Origin: Rhabdophis nuchalis
Taxonomy: Eukaryota > Chordata > Lepidosauria > Squamata > Natricidae
Assembly (NCBI GenBank): GCA_039707465.1
Contig: CM077646.1
Coordinates: 76,222,715 to 76,286,714, forward strand
Reading direction: 5' to 3'
Length of the DNA stretch: 64,000 nucleotides
Under the pieces are notes generated by a model. The model saw only the letters and a list, made by a program, of their open reading frames with translations, was not told the DNA's origin and ran no database searches. Shown here piece after piece: positions 24,283 through 35,600 of this stretch (its first letter is position 1; every line of letters starts with the position of its first letter). A program made the position numbers and the translations under genes.

Positions 24283-24892
24283 TAAAAACAGTTAATTACC
24301 CTAGGCCGGCCAAGCAGAAGAAGTGTGTTTTTAATTTTTGTCGGAAGGAGCAGAGGTCCGTAGTTGTTCTAATATCGGGGGGAAGGTTGTTCCAGAGGGT
24401 CGGGCCCGCCACAGAGAAGGCCCTTCCCCTGGGTGTCGCCCGCTGGCATAGCCTAGTGGACGGCACCCGGAGAAGTCCCTCTCTGTGGGAGCGAATCGGC
24501 CGCAGATAGCTAGGGGGCAGGATGCGATCCCGCAGATAGCTAGGTCCCGTGGCATGGAGCGCTTTGAAGACGATAACCACCACCTTGAAGCGCACCCGAA
24601 AGATGACAGGCAGCAAATGCAGCTCGCGCAGGAGTGGTATTACATGGGAGAACCTAGAGGTTCCCATAACTGCCCGCGCAGCTGCATTCTGGACAAGCTG
24701 AAGCCTTCGGGTGCACCTCAAGGGGAGCCCCATGTAGAGAGCATTGCAGTAATCCAGTTGGGATGTCACGAGGGCATGAGTGACTGTGCAGAGGGCACCC
24801 CGATCCAATAGGGGACGCAACTGGTAGACCAGGCGAACCTGGTAAAATGCCCTCCTGGCCACGGCTGTCACTTGATCTTCCATGGACAGCCG
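24283..24892 (-). mobile_element. L2-type LINE fragment, 195-codon open C-terminus
   Basis: The minus frame 24883-24296 is open from MEDQVTAVARRAFYQVRLVY to FFCLAGLG and covers the L2 C-terminal region. It is closely similar to copy D. The 3' UTR is present only for about 15 bp, so this copy lacks its tail. A (TTCTA)n run follows at the other end (24894-24915). Confidence 0.88.
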
Positions 24893-24936
24893 TAGAGTTC
24901 TATTCTATTCTATTCTGTTTTGCTGGTAGTCTAAGT

Positions 24937-25253
24937 CAGGGATCCCCAATCTTTTTTGCACCAAGGACTGGTTTCATTTTAAAGAAAATTCTGCGGACCG
25001 GCCGGCGTAGAGGAGGAGCAGGGGGGAGGGGGAACAGGTGGCGCATGCGCACGCGAGAGCGGGAGTCAGCTCACTCGGCCCTCTAGGGCCTCCAATGGCG
25101 GAAGCACCTGCGCCTGCGCTCTCCCGCACCTGGCACATGCTCTGCCCAGGGGGCTACCCCCTCCTCCCTCCTCCTCCTCTCCGGCCCTGCAGCCCGGTTC
25201 CTATCAAGCCATGGACCGGCACCGGTCCGCGGCCCGGGGGTTGGGGGCCCCTG
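24937..25253. mobile_element. GC-rich hAT-like MITE with perfect 8-bp TSD
   Basis: The ends CAGGGATCCCCAATCTTTTT and GGGGGTTGGGGGCCCCTG are inverted, with GGACCGGC-type words repeated inside each end. The target duplication GTCTAAGT is identical on both sides (24929-24936 and 25254-25261). The interior is G+C- and CpG-rich, unlike the AT-rich flanks. The proline-rich open frames inside are compositional artefacts. Confidence 0.9.
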
Positions 25254-25895
25254 GTCTAAGTGCACTTCTATATGCTATTTTGCAATGTGAGACAATAAGG
25301 GGAGACTTTTAGACAAAATTTGCCTAACACAGTTTCAAATGGGTCAAGAAGATGCAACAAAACATGTATGCCTCTTATTTCAAGTAGGAACTTTTCCAAG
25401 ATTGTAGGATTGAAGGAGAAAAATGTCTCCCATTTTTCAATTAATGAATATTCATTAAAACAAAGAACCCTTTTCTTAAGGGCTTAGTTTGTAGCATATG
25501 CACTGGAAAGGTTGGAAGGGACAGAGTAATAAATTGTAAATCGTTTTCTGATCTTCTCTAGAATTCCAGTGGCTGCTGCATTTTACTAGAAGGAATAGAA
25601 AGGAAGCACTTTTAAGAAATTTGATTTATGTTGCAAACAGGAGAAATATAATAAGGAACGGTTGCCTATTATGATAGAAATTTAGAAATGCTCATCTCTG
25701 ACAGCAAATACATCTTTGATGAAAGGGGTGGAAGTTTGGGCTTTTTTCTATGGGTGATGGATAAACACTCAGTTCATGTGCCAATTTCATTCTTCAATCC
25801 CCACTCTTTGGGGATTGTTCAGTTTTAAAAGTAACTTATTTATTTAGATTGTTTTTTGGCCAGATATTCTCCCTTCCCATTTCAAAACTCTGATG

Positions 25896-25896
<1 letters not shown>

Positions 25897-25959
<63 letters not shown>

Positions 25960-26091
25960 CAACCACCCTACTTGGAACAGCTTACATCCTCCAATGTTAC
26001 CTTGACAGTTCCTAGGTCCTTGGTTAGGACTCGAGCTGTTGAGCTACCAACCAGTCCCAAAGGCTGTGAATCTCACCAAAGATTAACCACA

Positions 26092-26163
<72 letters not shown>
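25897..26163 (+). repeat. Two (AAT)n microsatellites flanking a LINE-like 3' module
   Basis: (ATA)n runs occupy 25897-25957 and 26093-26163. The 135 bp between them (CCTAGGTCCTTGGTTAGGAC, then CCAACCAGTCCCAAAGGCTG) resembles a non-LTR 3' end whose own tail is the second run. The family could not be named. The isoleucine-rich open frame on the minus strand is an artefact. Confidence 0.75.
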
Positions 26164-26164
<1 letters not shown>

Positions 26165-26439
26165 GCAAATTATACATTTATGTTTAAATCCCATCAACTG
26201 AGACATTTACCACTTTAAGAGTCATTTGGCTATTATTATAAAATGTAGGGATTATCAAAATGGTGAGTTACTTGCATTCCTGGAATTTAAAATAATGTCT
26301 GACTTGGTATTTAGATTTAGCAGAATAAGAATATCATTTAGAGAATTATGCACTTTTAAACTCTACTAGTGTCAGTGGAAATGTAGATTTAAAAAAATAA
26401 TCCTACCATATTAATAGATGAAAAATAGATGAAAGATGA

Positions 26440-26442
26440 TAG

Positions 26443-26497
<55 letters not shown>

Positions 26498-26605
26498 GAT
26501 AGACTCAGACAGACAGATAGATAGAGATAGAGATAGAGACAGAGAGACAGAGAGACAGACAGACAGACAGACAGATAGATAGATAAAGACAGATAGAGAT
26601 GAGAG
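26440..26605 (+). repeat. Bkm-like (GATA)n/(GACA)n block
   Basis: A (GATA)n run of about 50 bp (26444-26495) changes into mixed GATA, GAGA and GACA units, with a (GACA)n run at about 26556-26573, then a G-run. More GATA units lie near 26693-26735. The GATA plus GACA composition is that of the Bkm satellite first described from a snake. Confidence 0.9.
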
Positions 26606-26735
26606 AGGGGGGGGGGCGGGATAGCATTTAGGATTATATACTACCCCATAGTACTAGCACTTTACAATCCTTTGTGAGTGGTTTACAATAGATTAGATAG
26701 AGAGAGATACTGTAGATGTAGATAGATAGATAGCT

Positions 26736-27670
26736 AATTAATTAGATAGTAATCTTATGTATGTTTACCTCAAAATATGTTCTGCTTTGTTTAATGAAAT
26801 TTATAACTTTGTAACTATATCCATGTAAAAAAATGGAACCAAAGTGCAAACAAAGTAGGCATGACATTAAATCCATGTTTGTATTAGTTTAGAAAAGTGT
26901 AGATTAAATTTAGTTATCTCATCAGTTGAGATTACTTCTTCCATTACATTTTAAAAGATGTTTCTCTTTCCATTTATATGAAAATTGATCCCTGAGCTAT
27001 TAGCTCTGAAAGGAGACCTTTCATGGCAACTTTACTTCCATAAGTGCTTGTGAAAGTTTTTTCTTCTTAACAGCATAGCATGGAAAGAGTTAAATCCTGT
27101 CCCCCTGTAACTTGATGGGGTTATGATCTCTTTCACATACAGCTACTTGAAAACCAACTTCCAAGCATAGCATATGCATTTCTGCCTTTAATGACAGAAT
27201 TTATTTGAGACCCTGAAGCCTAGCTGATATATATTTTTTATCTTACATGAACTTTAAAGAGAAAAGGGTGCTTCAAAAATCTTTTTAAACAGAGATTTTG
27301 GAATTGCATTGAAAACATTTAAAATACTTCAGAACAATAGGCAAACCATTAGGAATATGATATTGTAAAAGATACTAGTTGTTGCCATGGAGCTTAGTAA
27401 TGAAGCTGATCCTATGTGGAAAAAAGATGAGGGAGAATTTCACATGTTCAGCCAAAACACAACTTTTCTTGATTAGGAAAACAGTCTAAGTGTCTTTGTT
27501 TTCAGAACCAAACAAGACTTGCAGTTGTTGACCAATGACCTAGAAGATGCTGACAATATGGGGGGGAAATAAATTATTTCCATCACCTCTGAATCTGCTG
27601 AAAGTAGATCAGTTTCTCAGTATTTTTGACAGGCCAGTCATGTATCCCAACATTGTTTTTTTATAGTATG
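26736..27670. other. Intronic DNA without recognisable elements
   Basis: Unique-looking AT-rich DNA with no called feature. Confidence 0.4.
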
Positions 27671-27678
27671 ATTTTTAT

Positions 27679-27824
27679 CAGAGGTGGATGGCTGCTGGTT
27701 CGGCCCAGATTGGGTAATCCAGTGGTGGCGGCAGCAGGAGGCTCCGCCCACCTGCCCGGACACTCCTGTGCATGTGCGCAAGCACAAGTGGACCAGTAGC
27801 ACAGGGTTTTGCAACCCATCTCTG
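27679..27824. mobile_element. hAT-like MITE with perfect 8-bp TSD
   Basis: It has inverted ends (CAGAGGTGGATGGCTGCTGG and TTGCAACCCATCTCTG) and identical flanks ATTTTTAT at 27671-27678 and 27825-27832. At 146 bp it is noncoding. The core words GGCGGAGC/GCTCCGCCCACC are shared with the element at 34995-35148. Confidence 0.88.
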
Positions 27825-27841
27825 ATTTTTATACTTCAAAG

Positions 27842-27957
27842 CAGTATTGCTCAACCTAACAATTTTAAGATGTGTGGACTTCAACTCTCAGAATTCTAGT
27901 CAGCGGGTAATTCTAGGAGTTGAAGCCCACACATTTTAATGCTACAGAGTAACACTG
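27842..27957. mobile_element. Hairpin MITE, second insertion next to 27679
   Basis: Inverted arms ATGTGTGGACTTCAACTCTC-AGAATTCTAG and the complementary GAATTC/TTCTAGGAGTTGAAGCCCA-CACATTTTAA give a long hairpin. The ends are CAGTATTGC and AACACTG, with partly matching flanks (CTTCAAAG and TCCCAAAG). It is related to the arm found at 16374-16414. Confidence 0.72.
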
Positions 27958-28356
27958 TCCCAAAGTCTTTTTTTTTTTTAAAAAAAAGATCCTACTGATT
28001 AGAATAATGCTTCTTACCTGAGAAGCCTCCTCCTTCTTCATGTTAGTCAAGAAAAGATGCGCCTTTCCTGAAATGGTAGAAATTGTATTTTTAAAACCAA
28101 GCCATACTTTTGAATAAGCATTTTTTTTCCAGGTTATCTAGTTTTCAGCAAAGCTCCTACATACTTCATTCCTAAGGAGGGAAACTGGTTTGTGAAAAGG
28201 GTATACCTTTGTTAATTTTATTTTCATAGTTTATTTCCATCAGGCCTAACAATTAAATCATCTCCTGAAATTGAAGGCCCTTTAGGGAGGCCAAAGGGAG
28301 AGAGCAATGTTACAGTTAAATACAGTTTGATGCCTCTTTGTATCTGTCACTTAGAA

Positions 28357-28521
28357 CAGGGGTCCGCAACCCCTGCAGCATGCCAGCAACCAGGCCATGC
28401 AAACAAGTGAGGTCCCATTTGTGGGATGCAGGCAGCATGCAAAACCATGTCCTTTCCTCTCTGTGGAAATACTTTTCTCCATGGATCTGGTCCCTGTTGC
28501 CCAAAAGGTTGGGGGCCACTG
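28357..28521. mobile_element. hAT-like MITE with decayed 8-bp TSD
   Basis: The inverted ends are CAGGGGTCCGCAACCCC and GGTTGGGGGCCACTG. The flanks ACTTAGAA (28349-28356) and ATTTTGAA (28522-28529) agree at 6 of 8 bases. At 165 bp it is noncoding. It is related to the element at 24937 by its terminal sequence. Confidence 0.8.
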
Positions 28522-28810
28522 ATTTTGAAGAAGGAAATTCTCCTCATTGGCTGACTCATGCCTGTCCTCATAACTCAGAAAGAAACTAGAAGTGAATCAT
28601 AGTCCTTAGTCCTCTCCTTGTAGCTAGGAAGATGCAATATATTCACAGTTTATCCATCATAGATGTTCAGTTGAGATTGCTCAGTTTTATCAAAAATTAA
28701 AATGAGATTAAGTTTTCCTATTGTAACACAGAACTTAACCATCTGATCAATGAAATATTGTCTCTACTGTATTACATCTATTATTATTATATTGACTGTC
28801 ACCATCTATA

Positions 28811-29144
28811 AGACGTGTGATGGCTTAGAGGTTAAAGATGCTGAGCTTGTCAACTGGAAAGCTGACAGCCTGAGTTTGAGACCCAAGTGTTGCATTACTA
28901 GGCAAACTCCCATTCTTGCCCCTGCATATCTAGCAGTTTGAAAGCATGCAAATGCAAGTAAGTAAATAGGTACCATTTCAGTGGGAATGTAAGAGCGTCC
29001 ATGTGCCTTGGCATATAGTCATGCCACATGACCACAGAAATGTCTTTGGACAATGTTGGCTACCTCAGCTAAGAAATGAAGATGAGCACCACCCCACAGA
29101 AGGGGAAACAACTGGTCAAGGGAAATCTTTACCTTTACTTTACC
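28811..29144 (+). mobile_element. Sauria-type SINE (older copy)
   Basis: It contains GATGCTGAGCTTGTC, CTAGCAGTTTGAAAGCATGC, TGGGAATGTAAGAGCG, AGTCATGCCACATGACCACA and ends AATCTTTACCTTTACTTTA. The same ordered words occur in the better preserved copy at 57801-58158. Sauria SINEs use the BovB 3' end for mobilisation (established knowledge). Confidence 0.88.
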
Positions 29145-30484
29145 ACTGCCTATAGATAATTTGTGTAATTTCTTGTCTTTCTTCCATCATTTCTTTGGCA
29201 TTATGTTTCTAACACAGGATTTTAGTAAGGAAAAATGTCATATCAGCAAGAGCTGCGTGACAGTGAAACTGTTTAGCAGGACAGGTGATGGGCTATCCTT
29301 CCCTATATGAATTCAAGGCTGGACAAGCAGGGGAACTCAGCTCAGTTTGCATGGCCATGTCTAGTTCTATAATTCCATGACTGCTTGCCATGCATCAGGT
29401 GAAATGAATTCATTTCATCTGACTGAATTTCACAATGTTATGTAGTAATAAAAGCCAATTTTCAAGGTGTGAGGATACTCTGTGGCTTTTTCTTTTTCTG
29501 CCTGTACAATAACTACCTCTCTGAGGTGAGTTTCAGTGACATGGAGCAGGGGAGAGTTTAAAAATATTTATAATAAGTTGTTTAAGACAATTCATACTAC
29601 TGTTTATCATGAAGGGCAAGGGAAATAAATGCCCTTTGGTAATTCCCATTTGATTCAATGAACTTGAAGATAAGAACTCCCCATAATATTTTTCTTCAAA
29701 TCCATTTGCTGTTTAATCTGTTATGTAGTACAGATATCTTGCATCATGTTTTAACTATTTATCAAAATCCTGCTTCTTAATGTACACATGGTTCTTCTTC
29801 GAACTATTGGGACTAATGTGAAAGTAAATCTCCTAAGGAGTGAAATCAAATTTTATAAAACATAAAATCGTGTGTGTGGGAAAAAAGATGAATCAACATA
29901 CAAAACCACATTAGACAGTTCTACATCATCTTACTATATAATTACTATTCTGGAAATGTCAAATCTGAATGCAATGTCTATAAATTACTTGGTTCCAGCA
30001 TCAGAGAAAAACAACGCAGCGAAGTTGAGCAGAAATTTTAAATGGCATTTCTTTCTTTCTTTTTTTCCTTCTCTCTCTCTCCCTCTCTCTCTTCCACCCC
30101 CCACGTCTTTTCCTTTCTCTCTGTGTTTTAATTAGCAACATAATGTACTGCAATTGAAAGACTGATTATTCGATGCTTGGGCAGAGAGGTATCATAATCT
30201 CTCTTCGTCCAAATGCAACATGCTGCCTTTGTGACTGCTGACATTAATTATTGAGAAAGAGTTCCGAAATAGCGCATGTGTTCAGAGCCTTTGCCTGTAA
30301 CATAAGATAGAGATGCAAGAAGGATTTGCAGGCAGGGATGTACCTGTAGCATTTCGGCTTTTGTATGCCTGAACTGCTGTGAGATGTAAAAAAAAAAAAA
30401 AAAAAAAGAGAGAAACACCTGTTTTGTAGATCAAATCATGGAAAGATGAGTCGTCAAGCTTACTTTTATCGTGTCCCTCCACAG
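29145..30484. other. Repeat-poor intronic flank upstream of ERC2 exon A
   Basis: No transposon was recognised across about 1.3 kb apart from a CT-rich tract at 30048-30120 and an A-run at about 30389-30411. The stretch 30130-30300 is of balanced composition and may hold splicing or regulatory elements of the exon. That is inference from the absence of repeats only. Confidence 0.4.
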
Positions 30485-30559
30485 GAATTGCACCGAAGGA
30501 CACAACTTCAGCCTGAGCCAGCAAAGACAAAAGCTCTTCAAACAGTCATAGAGATGAAG
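30485..30559 (+). CDS. ERC2: ERC2 coding exon A (25 codons; first ERC2 exon in window)
   Basis: This internal exon of ERC2 (CAST/ELKS2) encodes part of the long coiled coil of a presynaptic active-zone scaffold that binds RIM, liprin-alpha and Bassoon/Piccolo (known for the family). The sequence shows a 3' splice site ending in CACAG before 30485, an open 75-nt frame starting ELHRRTQLQPEP and ending TVIEMK, and a donor GTATGG at 30560. Both ends are phase 0. The peptide matches, from memory, the ERC family stretch just before the DTKIAS segment, at roughly residue 330 of a protein of about 957. ERC2 is preferred to ERC1 because exons B and C downstream read as ERC2. An A-run lies about 80-110 nt upstream, and the surroundings hold few recognisable repeats. 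The upstream exon was not found in the window. Confidence 0.93.
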
Positions 30560-31284
30560 GTATGGATGTTTCCCCATGTTTATTCCATGTAAGGCAATGG
30601 TGATTGCTTGTTGGATGGCTCATGGAATTTTCCCTTGCTTTTATTGTACGGAATACATGGATTTGTGCAATATGTGTGTATGTCATGTTGCAATCACACC
30701 ATTTGTTTCCCAGAGAGTGTCAATCAAATTTGTCAGATTCTAAAATGTCTCCTATACAATACATGTGATACTGTAAATATCTAAAATACTTGGCCGGGAG
30801 AAATAGGGGTTCTTTAAAAAGATATTTTTAACATTTTGCAGTCTTTTCCCATTCTGCTTGACAGATGTAGCTGTTTTTTCTAAACAACTTGCTTTTGATA
30901 CATTGTTAGGCAATATTTTGCAGATTTTAAAGGAAGGTAGCAGTTTTCTTTATATTAACCACCCCTTTAGCCATTTTTAATGGTATCAAAGCAAGTACAT
31001 TATTCTCCATTTTATATTATGTTCACTTTTGTTGTCCTGAATATAGCCTATGCTGTTTCATTACATCCATAAATTATGAAACAAGTTGCCCCAAGTTTAG
31101 GTAAATGTATATTGAATAGGACTTTCAGGTCTGATCACATGACAGTAAGCTATATGTTGATTTCAGTAATTATATCCCTTCCTACTTCTATTAATCATCA
31201 GAAAAGGGTTTGTGGTTGAATACGTACTACTGACATTTGGGTCATGAAATAATGGCCTGCAGTATGATTTGCAGAATTGTTTCT

Positions 31285-31790
31285 TTAAAAAAAAAAAAGA
31301 TTTTTATTAAAGAATTTTATGCAGCAGTAGTTTCTACAATAATAAAAGAGACATAATTTTAAGAAAAAGAGAAAAGAATAAAGAAAAAATGATGACAAGA
31401 AAAGAAAAAGAGAGAAAAAGAAAATATAAAAAAGAAACTCCCAAACCTCTTTAAAGCAATTAACAATACATTTATCTCCTGTCTTCATTCTCTAAGATTA
31501 TATCCTGATTCCATTCTTTCCATATTTTATTCTTTCTAGTCATAAAATCCATAAATCACCGATTCATTTTTCCATTTTCAGCAAAAAAGGCCCATAAAAG
31601 TTTTCAGCCATTAATAATTGTACTTGTTTCCATTTGCCTAGTCAAACAAGTCAATTTTGCCATTCCTGAAAATTCTGTCAACTTTCCTCCATTGTAGTAT
31701 GTCCAAATATTTCCAACTTTGTGAATATAATAATCTTGCTCCATTACGATTTATAAAACAATCTTTTCTATCCATAAGTATTATTTTGTT
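31285..31790 (-). mobile_element. L1-like LINE 3' end, antisense
   Basis: On the minus strand it ends in a poly-A after CTTTAATAAAAATC. A U-rich 3' UTR and purine-rich pieces with words such as GGAATCAGGATATAA precede it, in the style of squamate L1 3' regions. No RT domain is included. The family assignment is tentative. Confidence 0.45.
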
Positions 31791-31793
31791 TCA

Positions 31794-32041
31794 GTGGTAC
31801 CTTGGTACTCAACTGCTTTGAAACTCATCAAATTTGATACTCAATGCATTTTGATGTAAACATTTTGTCCTGGTACTCATTGTTTGCTTGGCATTCAGTG
31901 AACAAGTTAGAACTTGTTGGTGTTGGCTGCCTTGTGACATACTACACTTCTAATGGGAAAAGTCTGTTTGGTAGTCATTTTTTTTTTGGTTCACATCACA
32001 CCTCCTGGAACCAATTAATGATGTGGAAACAAGATACCACT
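31794..32041. mobile_element. Degenerate inverted-terminus DNA element
   Basis: The ends CAGTGGTACCTTGGTACTCA and ACAAGATACCACTG form an inverted pair, and GGTACTCA words recur inside. No clear target duplication was found. It is possibly an old Tc1/mariner or hAT MITE. Confidence 0.45.
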
Positions 32042-32154
32042 GTATCTGAAAATCTGTTCCTGTTCTGTAACCCTATAAAAAAACTAATTTTAGCATGCAT
32101 AACTTTGGTATCTGAGTTTGGTCTACCTCAAAGGACTGAGGGTGGATGAGGCTG

Positions 32155-32712
32155 TGTTCCGACACAGCCTTAGCGGAAGCAAGAAACAGACTCCTTGTCA
32201 CAAAACCCCCCTCTTTATTTACCTTTTGCAAATTAATTGCATTTACCCACCAAAAAGTCCAGGCAATAGTCCTTCAAGAAGTTAACTGCTAACAGACCTT
32301 ATCAGTTCCTTGCACCAATTGCAAGGCCGTAGTCCAAAAGCCTGCAAATTAAGTTCTGGTAAGCAGTCTTTGTGGCATGAAACACAATGAGGAAAATATT
32401 CAGAAATACAAACTGTTCTCTCCTATGACAACCTTTCCTTCTATTTATTCCCCAGCCAGGGATGGGTCATTCACTGTCCATGTGTACTTTGCTCTCCGAG
32501 CCGACTCCTTGTCCTCTGTTGTCCTCCTCACTCATATTAGCTTCCAAAGGTAACTGACTCCGGTGACTGGGAAATGTCGGCCGACCCTGACTCTATCTCT
32601 GTGTCCGACACAGAGCATCCATCAGAGCCTTCCCCAGGCTCCAAGTTCCTCCCCAATCTTCTCATCGTCTGAGTCTGCCAGCAGCTCTGTTGGCAAATGG
32701 CGGGCCACAACT
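32155..32712 (-). mobile_element. Solo LTR with perfect 5-bp TSD, antisense
   Basis: It is 558 bp from TGTTCCGACACAG to GGCGGGCCACAACT on the + strand, flanked by identical GGCTG (32150-32154 and 32713-32717). On the minus strand it begins AGTTGTGGCCCGCC, includes a TATA-like GGGAATAAATAG and a later AATAAA, and ends GTGTCGGAACA. It carries no internal coding region, so it arose by LTR-LTR recombination. It is related to 20917-21496. Confidence 0.82.
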
Positions 32713-34494
32713 GGCTGCATCTTTTCCTTGTTGCCACCACAGGCTAGTTAGGAGTGAAGTGGAATTTCCACTCTTTCTTCTTTCTAGTCTTTGCTTTATT
32801 TGCTATCTCATTTCTTTATTAGCAATCAGATAAACAAATTTCCTGAAACACTAATAGTTGTTCAGTTACTACGTTTTGTCACCACCCACATGCACTTCCT
32901 CATGCACTTCTCAGTTGCTTTGTCCCCTTTTCTCTTCACTTCCAGTTGTGGAGATTGACTATCCTCCTTGAGGTTTCTCATATCTCAGAAGACTTAGTTT
33001 CCTTGACATACAGTACATAGTTTGATTGACTCTCTGACTTACTTTACTCCTTTCCCGTTCTTATTTCCGGCTTACTTATAATTCCATTCCTATTTACATC
33101 TTTTATTTGTATTTTCCAGACTTTAGAATGACAATTTACAGGCTGGCTTTCCTCCTCATCCATTTCCTTTCCTCCTGCAACCCTGGAATATTATCCCTAG
33201 TAGTTCTTTCTCCTCTACTCTGGTTACCCAGCGATTTTTCCAGATTTTTTCATACTTGCCTGGACTGAATTTCCTCCCTGATGTTTATCTCATTGAGTCC
33301 ATCCAGTTACCTCAATGGGAAAAAACACAAAACACAGATAATCTTTATGAGAATCAGATCTTCCCTCTTTGATCCTGAGTAGCCCTGATCCTCAGATGAT
33401 TTAAAACCCCATTGTATAGCCCATGGTAACAATAAGAATAGAATGCTTAAATCAAAGCAAAACATTACTTACTAAGATCCTCAATGAAATGATATATACA
33501 TTCAGAAACATAAGGTAAGGTCACATACAGTACGTAATGAATGACATCTGATCCAGTTTCAGGAAGCATTTCCCTGAACCTTCAGAAAGCTAATTTTCAA
33601 GAACATGAATAGTCTATAGAAAGGCTATTTCATCTGCCATCTGTCTTCTACATAGAATACTTACCTATCAACCATCTAAACCTAACATGAGCTAAGAGTA
33701 TTAAGCTCATTCTGACTTCTAGTCATTCTTCAAATGTTAATAAATGCAAGTTTAATATCTACACAAAATAACTGTATAGACTTTGCTCATCTGCCCTTAT
33801 GGATTTACAGTAGAAGTCACAGCCCAAGTTTGAGACATTTTCAATTGATTTCCATTATTACAAACATTCCTGTTAGAATACCTTTTGTGCAGGCAGAAAA
33901 AAACCCAAGTCTATAACTCACTGATAATCACTTTCAACAGATACACCTTTGGAATTTCTGATGGATTTATAATTCACATTATTATAAACTTCTTGTTAGT
34001 ATAGCATGGGAACAAGTGGCTGAAATATTTAAAAGGGTAGCCTGAAATTACAGTGTTTTAAATATTAAAACACTTTCTTGGATGTTGAAACTATGGGTTT
34101 TGTATCTTGAAGTTAATAACACACACACACACATGACTGTAGGAAATGAGCACTTGTATGTTGCATGTACATTTCTCTCTGAGAAGATATATTTATACAC
34201 AGGCATATACACATGCTTTATTGCAATTCACAAGAACACAGATTAGACTGCGCAAGCATAAGCACCAAGAAATACTTTCCTGCTGCTATTTTATTCCTAA
34301 ATGGGAAAACTAAATTTCTACAGCATAGTTAATAGTTCACTTGAACCATGTTCAGTAGTTAATTGAATCACGACAAAGGCACTGAATGTAAATTAACAAA
34401 CAGATGCACACACAACTGTTAGGAACAAAGAGTTCGAAAGCAAATGAGTAGAGAAATAGAAAATAAAATGGAAAGGAAAATTACTCCATAAATA

Positions 34495-34905
34495 CAGGTA
34501 GTTCTTGACTTACAACCACAATTGAGCACAAACTTTCTGATGTTAAGTGAGAGATTTGTTAAATGAGTTTTGCCCTGTTCTACGACATTTCTTGTCATAG
34601 TTGTTAAGTGATTCAGTTGTTGTTAAGTGATGCGGCTATTAAGTTAGCAACCCTGTTGTTAAGTGAATCTGGCTTTTCCATTGACTTTGCTCATCTGAAG
34701 GTCAGAAAAGGTGATCGCATGATTCTGGGATACTGCAACCCTCATAAATATGAACCTCTTGGCAAATTTCTGAATCTTGATCACATGACCATGGAGAATG
34801 TCGCAAAGGTTGTGACTTTGAAAAATGGTCATAAGTCACTTTTTTCAGTGCTATTGTAACTTTGAAGGGTCACTAAATGAACTGTTGAAAGTCAAGGACT
34901 ACCTG
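34495..34905 (+). mobile_element. TA-flanked MITE (CAGGTAGTYCTTGACTTA family), copy 1
   Basis: The inverted ends are CAGGTAGTTCTTGACTTAC and GTCAAGGACTACCTG, preceded by TA. Internal words GTTAAGTGAATCTGGC, TTGACTTTGCT and GGTCATAAGTCACTTTTT recur in the copies at 39171 and 56466. At 411 bp it is noncoding; a Tc1/mariner-type TA target is suggested. Confidence 0.82.
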
Positions 34906-34994
34906 TTCCTGTGCTCGGCCTCCATTTATCCCCCCTCCCATTTTTTCTCTCTTCTGTATATGCTCATTAGACATACAGTGTAATACGATCAGGT

Positions 34995-35148
34995 CAGTGG
35001 TGGGTTTCTACTGGTTTTACTACCAGTTTGCTGTGCGTACGATGCTTCTGCACATGCACAGAAGCATCCAGATGGGTGGGCGGAGCTCCCCACCACCGCC
35101 ACTACTGGTTTGGCCGAACCTGGCCCAACTGGAAGCAACCCGTTTCTG
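34995..35148. mobile_element. hAT-like MITE with perfect 8-bp TSD
   Basis: It begins CAGTGGTGGGTTTC and ends GCAACCCGTTTCTG. The flanks are identical, GATCAGGT, at 34987-34994 and 35149-35156. At 154 bp it is noncoding and G+C-rich inside. Confidence 0.87.
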
Positions 35149-35600
35149 GATCAGGTACACCCTTTATAAAAGGTAGCTCTACCTTTTCAGTGTTGATCTT
35201 GGATATCAACGCACATTCTGGCTGAAGAACCATCTAAATCCGTGACCAATAAAAAATATTTAAAAAAATAAATAAATCTATTACCGCATGCAACCTTATA
35301 GCAAAGTCTTAACAGGAAATGTTGCATTGTTATCAAACACTTCATTTTCATTTTGGTGCCTCTTCGAGGCCCAAGTAGAGAGGAGATAAGGTGAGGTAAG
35401 AATTTTACGCTGTTTACACAGTCATGGAAACTTTGTAGCCTCATTTTAAGAACTTATTATACGCCTTTCTAATGGAGGTGCAATAAATAAAATAAATAGC
35501 GATATAAAAACTGGGTTTCATATTGCAGGACAGGAAGTAAGCATATCCAAAATTCTTAAGTGAATGAATTGTTTTGTGGTTTACCCCTTGCTTCTTGCAG

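Noticed and set aside
24847..25265. Proline/arginine-rich open frames on both strands
   Set aside because: They are compositional artefacts of the CpG-rich MITE.
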